Assembly (NCBI GenBank): GCA_024239075.1
Contig: JANBVI010000009.1
Span: 186,001 to 250,000, forward strand
DNA from: Fischerella sp. CENA71
GTDB taxonomy: Bacteria; Cyanobacteriota; Cyanobacteriia; Cyanobacteriales; Nostocaceae
Length of the DNA: 64,000 bases
Direction: 5' to 3'
Position numbers and translations under genes: made by a program. Below, in pieces: positions 16,777 through 25,751 of the stretch (position 1 is its first letter; the number at the start of each line of letters is the position of its first letter). The notes under the pieces are model-generated. The model searched no databases. It had not been told where the DNA came from and worked only from the letters and a program-made list of their open reading frames with translations.

Positions 16777-17896
16777 TTACACAGTCGCTTCTACTAGTTG
16801 ATTTTCTTGCCGTAAATAAGCTTGGATGAAGGTATCGAGTTCACCATTCATCACATCGGCGATCGCAGTCGTTTCAACGTTAGTACGTAAATCTTTTACC
16901 ATTTGGTAAGGATGGAATACGTAGTTACGAATTTGGTTTCCCCAAGAGGCTTCGACCATATCACCGCGAATTTCGGCAATTTCTTTAGCGTGTTGTTCTT
17001 GGGCAATGACTAGCAACTTTGCTTTCAAACGGGCGAGGGCTTTTTCTTTGTTTTGCAATTGGCTGCGTTCTTCTGTACAACGTACTGCGATACCTGTGGG
17101 AAGATGAGTAACACGTACAGCTGTTTCTACCTTGTTGACATTCTGCCCGCCTTTACCACCAGATCGAGACGTAGTAATTTCTAAGTCTTTTTCCGGAATC
17201 TCCAATTGCACGGAGTTATCTAATTGAGGCATGACTTCTACCCCAGCGAAACTGGTTTGGCGCTTACCATTGGCATTAAAAGGTGAAATCCGTACTAAGC
17301 GATGAGTCCCTGTTTCAGATCGCAAGTACCCATAGGCATAGCGTCCTGTAATCTCTATGGTGGCTGATTTTATACCTGCTTCGTCACCTTCAGACTCATC
17401 TGTTAAATTTACCTTGTAACCCTGAATTTCTGCCCAACGGGTATACATCCGCAGTAGCATTTCTGCCCAATCTTGAGCATCAGTACCACCAGCACCAGCG
17501 TTAATCGTTAGGACTGCCCCTTTGTCATCATAGGGGCCAGAGAGTAACTGCTGTAACTCCCACTGGTCAAGTTCTTTGTTGAGTTTGGTGACAGTAGTTT
17601 CTGCTTCTTGCAGCAGGGCTTCATCGCTTTCCAACTCCAACAGTTCTAATACTGCTTTCGTGTCTTCAATGCTACTTTGCCACTGTTCGTATTGTTGCAA
17701 ATGTGCTTTTAAATCATTGAGTTCTTGCAGCGTACCTTGGGCTTTGACTTGATCATCCCAGAATTCTGGCTGGGCTGCGATTTGTTCTAAGTCTTGAATT
17801 TTGGCTGTGAGTGCAGGAATGTCAAAGATAGTCCTGGGTTTTACCCAGGCGATCGCACAACGTTTCAATTTCGCGTTTTAGTTCTAATGCATCCAT
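16777..17896 (-). CDS. prfB: Peptide chain release factor 2, expressed by +1 programmed frameshift
   Basis: Releases peptides at UGA/UAA codons. The ORF begins at ATG 17896 ([20 protein letters not shown], then QDYL), meets an in-frame TGA at 17822-17824 in CTT TGA C, and continues in the +1 frame as [24 protein letters not shown] to 16777. The joined product is about 372 aa. The RF2 tripeptide SPF is seen in [18 protein letters not shown] and the catalytic GGQ in [19 protein letters not shown] start inside the second frame would give an artefactual [16 protein letters not shown]-terminus. It lies upstream of DUF3285, ybeY and dgkA. Confidence 0.95.
17819..17834 (-). promoter_or_regulatory. 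prfB programmed +1 frameshift site
   Basis: On the minus strand the sequence reads CAGGACTATCTTTGAC, with CTT-TGA-C as the slippery/stop element and an AGGA Shine-Dalgarno-like stretch a few nt upstream. This matches the bacterial RF2 autoregulatory site TAT CTT TGA C. Confidence 0.92.
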
Positions 17897-18026
17897 AGTT
17901 CTTGCTAATGAGAGCGCGCCTTATATTTTAATGGTAGATTTACACTCTCGTGTCAATAGACATTGCTATTTATTTTATTGGTATCTCGAAATCTTATCTA
18001 TAATAATATGCTCGTACAAGAAAATC

Positions 18027-18141
18027 AGGGATCGGAGATCAGGGATTGGGGATTGGGAATCGGGAAGAGACTTGTTAAATAACTCTTCCTTGTCTCCCTT
18101 GTCCTCAATCCCCGATCCCCGATCCCCGATCCCCGATCCCT
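18027..18141. repeat. Palindromic element with GATCCCC tandem units before the GatD-like gene
   Basis: Left arm GGGATCGGAGATCAGGG... and right arm of five CGATCCC units flank the core GGGAAGAGACTTGTTAAATAA, shared with 6751-6835. It ends 7 nt before the start codon at 18148, so it may affect translation initiation. Confidence 0.75.
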
Positions 18142-18147
18142 AAAATT

Positions 18148-18960
18148 ATGATTAATCAACAATATGAACTGACTATTGGTTGGCTATATCCTACACTGAT
18201 GAGTACCTATGGCGATCGCGGTAATGTTATCGTCTTAGAACGCCGTTGTCAGTGGCGGGGATATAATGTCAAGGTTTTGCCTTTAGATCAAAATGCGACA
18301 GCAGATGAGATCAAATCTGTAGATGTAATCGTGGGTGGTGGCGCACAGGATCGTCAGCAAGAAATTGTCATGCGTGATTTGCAGGGTGCGAAAGCAGAAG
18401 CAATGCGCGAAAAAATTGAAAATGGTACTCCTGGTGTCTTTACCTGTGGTTCACCCCAACTGTTGGGACACTACTATGAACCAGGATTTGGACAACGTAT
18501 TCAAGGTTTAGGCATATTGGATATAGTCTCAGTGCATCCCGGCGAAAATGTCCGGCGCTGTATTGGTAATTTACTAGTGGAAGTCACAGCGACTCGTTTA
18601 GCGCGGGATCTCCAAGAAATGACAGGTAGCAAACCATACCTAATTGGATTTGAAAATCACGGCGGACGTACTAAATTAGGCAAAGTCGAAGCACTCGGAC
18701 GTGTGGTGCATGGCTTGGGCAATAATGGTGAGGATGGTACAGAAGGTGTATTTTATCAGAATGCGATCGCGACTTATTCCCACGGGCCTCTGTTACCGAA
18801 AAATCCTTTTGTCGCAGATTGGTTAATTCAAACCGCATTGAGGTTGAAGTATCAACAGCCTATTACTCTATCACCTATAGATGACATATTGGCAATGCAA
18901 GGACGACAAGCGATGTTTAAGCGATTGCAAGTAGATTTGCCAACACCTACCAAAGTTTAA
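18148..18960 (+). CDS. GatD-like type 1 glutamine amidotransferase (CobB/CobQ-like)
   Basis: 270 aa. ELTIGWLYPTLMSTYGDRGNVIVLERRCQWRG is the typical start of GatD, the glutaminase subunit of the MurT-GatD lipid II isoglutaminyl synthase. The nucleophile is in FTCGSPQLLGHYYE, where CGSPQLLG replaces the usual CGGYQLLG, and the His is in IGFENHGGRTKLG. It would amidate the D-Glu of peptidoglycan stem peptides if a MurT partner exists. No murT gene is adjacent here: prfB lies upstream and a cobalamin riboswitch downstream. The start codon follows directly on a repeat element. Confidence 0.8.
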   Translation: MINQQYELTIGWLYPTLMSTYGDRGNVIVLERRCQWRGYNVKVLPLDQNATADEIKSVDVIVGGGAQDRQQEIVMRDLQGAKAEAMREKIENGTPGVFTCGSPQLLGHYYEPGFGQRIQGLGILDIVSVHPGENVRRCIGNLLVEVTATRLARDLQEMTGSKPYLIGFENHGGRTKLGKVEALGRVVHGLGNNGEDGTEGVFYQNAIATYSHGPLLPKNPFVADWLIQTALRLKYQQPITLSPIDDILAMQGRQAMFKRLQVDLPTPTKV

Positions 18961-19001
18961 CGGCGTGTTGTTTCAATACATTTCGGTTAAGATCAAAAAC
19001 A

Positions 19002-19113
19002 TTCGGTTCTAGTGGGGAGCAGTCACTAGAGGTAACGGGGAAAGTCCGGTGGAAATCCGGCGCTGTCCCGCAACTGTGAACTTAACAAAGTAAGTCAGGA
19101 TGCCCGCCGAAGT
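19002..19113 (+). promoter_or_regulatory. Cobalamin (AdoCbl-type) riboswitch
   Basis: The conserved B12 box CGCTGTCCCGCAACTGTGA is at 19061-19079. It is preceded by ACGGGGAAAGTCCGGTGGAAATCCGG and followed by AGTCAGGATGCCCGCC. The outer stem can form between ATTCGGTT (19001-19008) and CGCCGAAG (19105-19112). The next gene starts 33 nt downstream, consistent with control of its expression by B12. Confidence 0.92.
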
Positions 19114-19146
19114 TGATTTTACTTCTAAAATATCTGCGAGGTACAG

Positions 19147-19572
19147 ATGACCACAGCTACAAATACTTCTGCAATTTCTACACATAACAACACTTCACAT
19201 CCCTCTCACACTCTATTTGTGTGCAAGACTTGTGCTAGCGTCTGGCAAGATGGCAAACGAGTTGGTGAGAGTGGTGGACAAAAATTATTAAAGCAACTTC
19301 AGAAATTAGCTCAAGATTGGTATCTCAAAGAAGATTTTCCGATTCAAGAAGTAGAATGCATGAGTGCTTGCAGTCATTCTTGTGTTGTCGCTTTTGCTGG
19401 TTCTGGAAAACTAACTTATATGTTTGGAGATTTACCAGTGGATGATAGTGCGGCTGCCATTCTCGAATGTGCCAGTAAATATTATGATAAACCAGATGGT
19501 TTGTTACCTTGGTCAGAACGTCCTGAACCTCTCAAAAAAGGGATTTTAGCAAGAATCCCCTCATTATCTTGA
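19147..19572 (+). CDS. DUF1636 Cys-rich metal-binding protein under B12 riboswitch control
   Basis: 141 aa. After a Ser/Thr-rich N-terminus, the thioredoxin-like ferredoxin pattern is TLFVCKTCASVW (CxxC) ... VECMSACSHSCVVAFAG (Cys-rich loop) ... YMFGDLPVDDSAAAILECASKYY. It matches the DUF1636 (COG5469) family of predicted metal- or Fe-S-binding proteins, often near cobalamin genes. Its control by a B12 riboswitch suggests a role in cobalt handling or corrin synthesis, or in a B12-independent alternative. The start ATG 19147 follows GCGAGGTACAG. The protein is soluble with no signal peptide. Confidence 0.82.
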   Translation: MTTATNTSAISTHNNTSHPSHTLFVCKTCASVWQDGKRVGESGGQKLLKQLQKLAQDWYLKEDFPIQEVECMSACSHSCVVAFAGSGKLTYMFGDLPVDDSAAAILECASKYYDKPDGLLPWSERPEPLKKGILARIPSLS

Positions 19573-19589
19573 AGTGAATCAAATTTTGC

Positions 19590-19770
19590 GAGTTGTAAAT
19601 TAGGTTTTGCGACTCGTAAATCAAGTTTCTGAGTTTTAAATTAAGTTTTTGAGTTTTAAATTAGGTTTCTGAGTTTTAAATTAAGTTTTTGAGTCGTAAA
19701 TTAAGTTTTTGAGTCGTAAATTAGGTTTCTGAGTTGTAAATTAGCTTCAAAAGTCATAAAACAGATTTTT
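19590..19770. repeat. Tandem array of about nine 20-bp units
   Basis: Units such as GAGTTTTAAATTAAGTTTTT, GAGTCGTAAATTAGGTTTCT and GAGTTGTAAATTAGCTTCAA repeat with an almost exact 20-bp period. Only positions 4-6 and the 3' end vary, and one unit carries a single extra base. It lies downstream of the DUF1636 gene. Confidence 0.9.
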
Positions 19771-19837
19771 TACCCAAAAATCTAGTTTTCATGTTGTAAT
19801 TCTCTTACTTTCATCAAATTTCACTAGGATGTGTTCT

Positions 19838-19955
19838 CATACTGCTTCTTTGAAGATAAATCTATTTACATGACATTTAAAACCTAAGAGACGTTGCATT
19901 GCAACGTCTCTACATGAAAAAATTATGCTGACAAATCCTTAACCGAAGCGTATTG
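19838..19955. mobile_element. MITE-like element, copy 1 (~118 bp)
   Basis: Terminal inverted repeats CATACTGCTTCTTTGAAG and CTTAACCGAAGCGTATTG enclose a perfect stem AGAGACGTTGCA/TGCAACGTCTCT (19889-19913). Copy 2 is at 43464-43579, with the same order of blocks (GACATTTAAA, palindrome, TCTCTACATG, AAAATTATG). No transposase is present. Confidence 0.78.
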
Positions 19956-19973
19956 CTAGTAGATATTCGATTC

Positions 19974-22541
19974 CTATTCCTCCGCAATCAATGTTTTAAA
20001 CCGCTCATCTGTGAGAAATTTTTGAAAGCAGGAGTTCGTTTTTACTGTCTTACGACATTCAGGATTGAGACTAATGGCTCGTTGTAAGCTTTCAAGCGAC
20101 AATTCAAGGTTTTCTTGCAAAGCGTAACAGCAAGCCTTGTTGTAGTGAGCTTCAAAGGAATTAGGAACTAGTGCAATTGCTTTGTTAAGGCTAGTTAGCG
20201 CTTCTTGATAAGAACCTAATTTATTGAGCGCATTACCTCGACTGTACCAGGCTTGGTAATTGTGAGGTTGGATAGCCAGTGCTTTGTCGTAACAAACTAC
20301 TGCTTCTTTGTAGTCTCCTAAATTTCCCAGAACCACACCCCGGTTATACCAGGCTTCGTAATAATCAGGCTTGATAGCTATTGCTTTGTCGTAGGAAGCT
20401 AATGCATCTTGATATTTGCCTAAAGAGTATAGTCCATTTCCTCTGTTGTACCAGGCTTTGTAATGATTAGGTGCGATCGCCACTGCTTTGTCACAGGATG
20501 TCACCACTTCCTCGTGTAAGCCTAGAGAATATAGAGCGACACTGCGGTTGTACCAGGCTTGATCATAGTTTGGCTGAATCAGCAGCACTTTGTCGTAAGC
20601 AGCGATCGCATCTTCGTAGTGTCCCAAAAAATACAATGCATTGCCCTTGTTATACCAGGCTTGATAATGTTCGGGTTTAATTATTACTACTTTTTCACAG
20701 GATTCAACTACTTCCTCGTATAATCCTAATATGTATAGGACAACACTGCCGTTGTACCAGGCTTGGTAATAGTCGGGTTTAAGCGCCAGGGCTTGATCGT
20801 AGGAAGCAACTGCCTCATCATAGTGTTTTAATAGATACAATGCATTGCCCCTGTGATACCAGGCTTGGTAATGATCGCTTTTGAGTGCCAGCACTTTATC
20901 GTAGCAAGCAACTGCTTCTTGGTAGCGTCCTAAGTTTTCTAATGCTTGACATCGACTGTAATCAGCTTGGTAATAATCTGGTTTAATTGCTAATGCTTTG
21001 TCATAGGAGGCTACTGCTTCTTGATCACGTCCCAAAAAATACAGGGCGATGCCTCGGTTATACCAGGCTTGATCTAGATCAGATTTAATGGCAAGTGCTT
21101 GATCATAAGAATCGACTGCTTCCTCATAGCATCCCGATAGGTGCAATGCTAGGCTCCGATTATACCAACCTTGATAAGAGTCACTCTGAAGAGCCAAGGC
21201 TTTGTCATAGGATGAAACTGCTTCTTCATAACTTCCTAGACAGTATAGAGCAACACCTCTATAAAACCAAATGGCAGAGATTTCACGGTTAAAGTTGAGG
21301 AGTTGATCAAAGCAAGTTAAGGCTTCTTGGGGGTGATTTAAGTTTAATAGTTGGCAGGCAAAATTAAAGAGTTTACCCAGCATTTGCTGTGGGTATTTAT
21401 TTGTGAGCCGCAAAACCAACTCGGATAAGGAGCTAACATACTCATCGACTTCTATTTGCTTACCTTTGGCTGCTATTTGGCGATCGCGCGGATTCAGGAT
21501 AAATTCGCTTTCAATCAAATCATTGAGAACGCGGCGAACCAGCCAACGATGCTGTAACTGTTGCTGGGAGTGATCCCCCATCATTAATAAAACAGTTGGC
21601 TCTAGGATAAATCGCTCAACTGACAGATGCAATTGTTGTAGCAAATCTATGGCATCGTAAACATATTTGCTAGCTGGGTGTTTTTTAATTGCATCGGTGT
21701 AGCATCTTTCCCAAGTGTCTTGGCAATCAGCAATGTAATTGCTAGAAGTTAAAGATAGACCTTGGTTGCTCAAGCGACGGAGATTGACGATCGCATTCAT
21801 GAAAGTAGAGTCATTTTTTTGGGCGATCGCCTCATATTCTTCTTCGTCACTTTTAATGTTAGTTTGCGGGACAGTATTACTTAGTAGCTGAACAATTGCT
21901 GCATTTTCCGGTTTTGCTAGTTCATAAACCTGAAAACGCTCCCATTGCTGTTTTTCCCATTCAGTCGCGGAATTTACTAACTCTGTTTCATCGCGAGCAG
22001 TAGCAATTACCCGTATTTTATCCTGACCGTAGAACCGTTCATAAACTTCTAGAACTCGCCACAACTGTTGTTGCAACGGTATAGTCAAAGGAGCTAATTC
22101 AGATTCTTCTAATCCGGGGGGTAGTTTGGGGAGAGTGTAATGTATTCTTTGATTCAGATCGTCAAGTAAAAACAACAACTTGCGATTAGCACCGATTTTT
22201 TGTAATTGTTCTTGATTTGGCTCATTAATCCATCCGTCAGATTTAAGCCAGAGAACTGTCCAACCTTCTCGGTTATAAAGTTGTGCTAATTCAACTGCTT
22301 CTCTTGTTTTCCCAATACCTGCTTGTCCGACAATCAAAAGCCGACGAAATTCTTCTAGTTTATTTTCTAATTCTCGTCGCACATTTCGATCAGCTCGCCT
22401 GATTTGATAGGGAATGGAGAAATCTGCTAAGGGATCATTGGTATCTGCACTGAAAACCACAGATAATACATTTCCATTGGGTTTGATAACCTCAAATGGG
22501 AAAATGAATGGAGATATTTGCCTAATCCGCCTCTGTTGCAT
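19974..22541 (-). CDS. P-loop (STAND-like) ATPase with ~12 TPRs
   Basis: 855 aa from ATG 22541 (MQQRRIRQISPF); GTG 22553 is an alternative. The N-terminal third has Walker A VGQAGIGKT (~71-79) and Walker B LLFLLDDL (~122), like NB-ARC/NACHT signalling ATPases. The C-terminal part is 12 near-regular 34-residue TPRs with the consensus QAWYNRGxALYxLGxYxEAVASYDKALAIKPDYY, ending in a divergent unit (EAHYNKACCYALQENLELSLESLQRAISLNPE). The TPR DNA repeats are about 102 bp and very similar, a likely target of unequal recombination. It is probably a cytosolic signalling or scaffold protein; the partner is unknown. Confidence 0.82.
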   Translation of the reverse strand: MQQRRIRQISPFIFPFEVIKPNGNVLSVVFSADTNDPLADFSIPYQIRRADRNVRRELENKLEEFRRLLIVGQAGIGKTREAVELAQLYNREGWTVLWLKSDGWINEPNQEQLQKIGANRKLLFLLDDLNQRIHYTLPKLPPGLEESELAPLTIPLQQQLWRVLEVYERFYGQDKIRVIATARDETELVNSATEWEKQQWERFQVYELAKPENAAIVQLLSNTVPQTNIKSDEEEYEAIAQKNDSTFMNAIVNLRRLSNQGLSLTSSNYIADCQDTWERCYTDAIKKHPASKYVYDAIDLLQQLHLSVERFILEPTVLLMMGDHSQQQLQHRWLVRRVLNDLIESEFILNPRDRQIAAKGKQIEVDEYVSSLSELVLRLTNKYPQQMLGKLFNFACQLLNLNHPQEALTCFDQLLNFNREISAIWFYRGVALYCLGSYEEAVSSYDKALALQSDSYQGWYNRSLALHLSGCYEEAVDSYDQALAIKSDLDQAWYNRGIALYFLGRDQEAVASYDKALAIKPDYYQADYSRCQALENLGRYQEAVACYDKVLALKSDHYQAWYHRGNALYLLKHYDEAVASYDQALALKPDYYQAWYNGSVVLYILGLYEEVVESCEKVVIIKPEHYQAWYNKGNALYFLGHYEDAIAAYDKVLLIQPNYDQAWYNRSVALYSLGLHEEVVTSCDKAVAIAPNHYKAWYNRGNGLYSLGKYQDALASYDKAIAIKPDYYEAWYNRGVVLGNLGDYKEAVVCYDKALAIQPHNYQAWYSRGNALNKLGSYQEALTSLNKAIALVPNSFEAHYNKACCYALQENLELSLESLQRAISLNPECRKTVKTNSCFQKFLTDERFKTLIAEE

Positions 22542-23155
22542 GTAACACCACACAAGTCTAACAACGGCAGTAATTTAGGGTATGAGCATCGTCGAGAGGA
22601 AGAATACTAAATAGTCCACCAAAAATTTTGTTGCACTTGGGTAAAAGTTAAGGGATGATTTTAATTCTTTTCCCTTTGCTCGCACCCTAAAACTCCACTT
22701 TTTTAAGGAGTGGAGGGTAGATTTCCTCGGTTAATATCTATCAATTTTGGCTTGGTGAAATAATAGTTAATCTTTCATCGTCTTGATATAGTTCTAATTT
22801 GCTCACCCAAACACTTGAAAATTTCAGCCCAAAAATATTTAATTAGCGTATTTAAATTCTCTGTTTGCAACCTGAACAATAGGGATTATCCCAAACTTGC
22901 AACTTGGCAATTTTAATCGAGTTACACAAACTCAATCCACTGGCACGAGTTTATGTAACCATACCAAGTGGATTTTGACTGCATAATTGTGATTTGCGAT
23001 CGCCAGAGGTCTTCTGCACATATTGAGATGCTTCCTGAGCAAGTTACTCAAATATTATCCCATAAATAAATAAATCAGAATATTTATAAGTATGTCGGCG
23101 ACAAATGTAGAGACGCTTCAAACAGCGTGTCTCTAAAAGTTGGTATCATCATTCG
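22542..23155. other. Intergenic region between TPR-ATPase and GT39 genes
   Basis: About 610 bp without a clear gene. It holds a stem-loop CTCCAC/GTGGAG near 22691-22715, a palindrome GTAGAGACGCTTC...AGCGTGTCTCTA at 23106-23134, and the start of a heptamer repeat (23148-23175) that runs into the GT39 gene. A minus-strand frame around 22860-22960 reads VWDNPYCSGCKQRI, then stop, without a start codon; it may be a gene remnant. Confidence 0.5.
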
Positions 23156-24829
23156 TCATTTGTCATCGGTCATTGGTAAGATTTGAATTAATTGATGTTT
23201 CTGCACAGTACCCAAAATACGATGAGGTGTAGATAAATCAGTTGCTTGTTGTGGAGAGATCCAAGCATAGCTATAAACTGGTAGTTCCAAAATTGTGTCT
23301 GCGTCGTCACCGTGATGAGGAGTGTAGAAATCAAGTAGCACTCCGGTTTTGCCTCCAACTTTCACAAACTGAATAGAATGACTCTGCAAAACTTGAGTGA
23401 TCGCAGGTTGTGCTAAAAAAATTCTCATATCTGGATTGTAGTCACTCAAAAAGCCATGACTACCAACAACAGCCAAAGCTAACCAAGCTGGAATCAACCA
23501 ACCAGCTAACCAGTAGTTAGAATTCAGAAACTTTTTACCAAAACGATAACGATAAATCCACACTAAAGGTAAAATCAAGCAACCACAGCCTAAAGCCAAA
23601 CCAACAGTTGCATATTTGCGAATCTCACCACTACCCCAAATAAAAACAAAGCTACCCGTTATCAACAATAAAATAGCTAGCACACCAAATCCATAACTGA
23701 GATTGGGAGGAACTTTGTTGATATAAGAAGCTAATGTTGTCTGTTTATTCTCCATTTTGCCATCAAAACCCACACTACCCAGCCAATCGAGTCCTAAAGC
23801 CGCCAGCAATGCAATAAAAGGATATAGGGAAAGACTATAGTGAGGTAAACGAGTAGAGAAAAGAGTAATTTCAAAAAATAAAACTAATGGTAAACCAACC
23901 AAGATTAACTGATAGCGATAAAGAGGGCGACGCCAAGTCAAAAATACACCAAGAAGAGCAAAGAAAAACCAAGGAAGTGATTTAATAGGGACATTCCATA
24001 GATAAAATAAAATCCCATTATTACCGCGTTCTTTAGAACCTAGACGAAATACAAATTCTAATAATTCTTCTATAGTAGAGATACCATAGTTGGAAAAGTT
24101 TAACCACAGCCAAATTAATGTCGGAAGTAAACCCAGCAAGAAACCGAAATATAGCATTGGGTTTGTCAGATGACAATGACGGCGATGTTCCCCAATCAGA
24201 TAAGGAAGCAAAGCTATCATTGGTAAAAAAATCATAAAGCTTCTGACTAAGAAACCTAAACCAAAACAAACACCACCTATTAAGCTATAAACAGAGTGAT
24301 ATTGAGAATTTAATTCTGCTTTTAATAAAGCCAAAATAGCCAAAAGTACCAAAAAAATCATTGGTACATCAGGTGTACCTAAACGACAGTATTGTAACCA
24401 CAAAAATTCCACACTCAAAATAGCAGCAGCTAACCAAGCAATTTTTTGATTTAGTAAAATTTTGCCAATTTCATAGAGTATGAATATACTACTTACACCC
24501 AAAATTATACTTGGCAGACGTACACTAGTCTCACTAATACCAAATAGGGTATAAGAACTGGCAATTAGCCAGTAAGAGCCTGGGGTTTTATGATGGGGTT
24601 GTGACCAAGGATTTATCCAATTACCAGAATCAAACATTTGACGCGATCGCCAAGCATAAAGCCCTTCGTCATGGGCCATCAAGCTACTATGCCCAGAGTT
24701 AAATAATAATAACGGCAGTATCCAAAATAACAAAGTTACGTAAGGAAAGCCTACCCAAGAACGAAAACGCTGCCAAGCAAATTGATACTTTGGTATCTTA
24801 AATAACATTGATATTGATTTTTTTGCCAC
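23156..24829 (-). CDS. GT39-type integral membrane glycosyltransferase
   Basis: 557 aa. It has about ten or more hydrophobic helices and the family's first-loop motif (AHDEGLYAWRSRQM) with the catalytic Asp-Glu, followed by HHKTPGSYWLIASSYTLFGISETSVRLPSIILG, as in PMT/ArnT-like (PF13231-type) enzymes. These use polyprenyl-phosphate sugars to glycosylate lipids or proteins on the outer face of the membrane. The start is GTG 24829; MLFKIPK (24808) is an alternative. The last codons (PMTDDK, stop) are built from heptamer repeat DNA, so the native terminus may have been replaced. Confidence 0.82.
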   Translation of the reverse strand: MAKKSISMLFKIPKYQFAWQRFRSWVGFPYVTLLFWILPLLLFNSGHSSLMAHDEGLYAWRSRQMFDSGNWINPWSQPHHKTPGSYWLIASSYTLFGISETSVRLPSIILGVSSIFILYEIGKILLNQKIAWLAAAILSVEFLWLQYCRLGTPDVPMIFLVLLAILALLKAELNSQYHSVYSLIGGVCFGLGFLVRSFMIFLPMIALLPYLIGEHRRHCHLTNPMLYFGFLLGLLPTLIWLWLNFSNYGISTIEELLEFVFRLGSKERGNNGILFYLWNVPIKSLPWFFFALLGVFLTWRRPLYRYQLILVGLPLVLFFEITLFSTRLPHYSLSLYPFIALLAALGLDWLGSVGFDGKMENKQTTLASYINKVPPNLSYGFGVLAILLLITGSFVFIWGSGEIRKYATVGLALGCGCLILPLVWIYRYRFGKKFLNSNYWLAGWLIPAWLALAVVGSHGFLSDYNPDMRIFLAQPAITQVLQSHSIQFVKVGGKTGVLLDFYTPHHGDDADTILELPVYSYAWISPQQATDLSTPHRILGTVQKHQLIQILPMTDDK

Positions 24830-24927
24830 TGGTATATTTTTGATAGACTCGCCTATTTTTCAGACTGTTTTTAATATACGTATGGTGATGTACAAATTTA
24901 GCCGACACTTCTCCTAATCCAAGTCCT

Positions 24928-25572
24928 ATGCTGCTTAGACCAGAACAACGTACTAAAATTGATGCAGGCGACGACAAGCAATTTTATTCCTTTCCCCGCT
25001 TTGTCACTCATGTAGACGAAGGCTTTATTCAACAACTAACGGATTTATATCGCGATCGCCTCCAACCCAACACACGTATTTTAGATATCATGAGTAGTTG
25101 GGTTTCTCATCTACCAGAGGAAATGCAGTTTGAGCATGTGGAAGGACACGGACTCAACGCTGAAGAATTAGCGCGTAATCCCCGCCTAGATCATTATTTT
25201 GTCCAAGATATCAACGAAAATCCTCGTTTACCACTTCCAGACCAAGAATTTGATGCTGTTCTCAACTGTGTATCTGTGCAATATTTGCAATACCCTGAAG
25301 CAGTATTTTCCGAAATTTATCGCGTCCTCAAACCAGGCGGGATTGCAATTATCAGCTTTTCTAACCGCATGTTTTTTCAAAAAGCTATCCAAGCTTGGCG
25401 AGATGCATCGGAAGGAACCAGAGTTGAATTAGTGAAAGGCTATTTTAACTCAGTAGATGGATTTACTACCCCAGAAGTAATTGCTCGGCAATCAAATACA
25501 CCAATTTTTCTTCAGTGGTTAGGTGCTGCGGGAGGAGATCCGTTTTACGCAGTGATCGCTAGACGCCAATAG
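24928..25572 (+). CDS. Class I SAM-dependent methyltransferase
   Basis: 214 aa. The Rossmann core shows a degenerate motif I (TRILDIMSSWVSHLPE, with MSSW in place of GxGxG) and clear later motifs FDAVLNCVSVQYLQYPEAVFSEIYRVLKPGGIAIISFSNRMFFQKAIQAW. It resembles Methyltransf_11 proteins. The substrate is unknown. It is divergently placed from the GT39 gene (98 bp between starts). No operon partner follows closely. Confidence 0.78.
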   Translation: MLLRPEQRTKIDAGDDKQFYSFPRFVTHVDEGFIQQLTDLYRDRLQPNTRILDIMSSWVSHLPEEMQFEHVEGHGLNAEELARNPRLDHYFVQDINENPRLPLPDQEFDAVLNCVSVQYLQYPEAVFSEIYRVLKPGGIAIISFSNRMFFQKAIQAWRDASEGTRVELVKGYFNSVDGFTTPEVIARQSNTPIFLQWLGAAGGDPFYAVIARRQ

Positions 25573-25599
25573 TTAATAGCTAAACAATAAATTTTCTTC

Positions 25600-25645
25600 G
25601 TGTCTTGGTGGTGAAAAAATAAATTTTGTTTAACCACCAAGACAC
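25600..25645. terminator. Repeat-type hairpin downstream of the methyltransferase gene
   Basis: Perfect 13-bp arms GTGTCTTGGTGGT (25600-25612) and ACCACCAAGACAC (25633-25645) with an AT-rich loop. The arm sequence recurs at 46305-46445. It may terminate the methyltransferase transcript but has no T tract. Confidence 0.6.
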
Positions 25646-25751
25646 TAAGACACCAAGTCGAAGCAAGTCTGATCAAAAAGTAAATTTTTTGCTACAAGCA
25701 CTCAGAAGCCGTAATAATTGCCTTGAACGTATATCATAACGGGAGTCAAAT

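Noticed and set aside
17931-18143. 70-codon plus frame before the GatD-like gene
   Set aside because: Its second half is the translated palindromic GATCCCC repeat.
19960-19980. TATTCGATTCCTATTC, like a tRNA T-loop
   Set aside because: No acceptor, D or anticodon stems can be formed around it.
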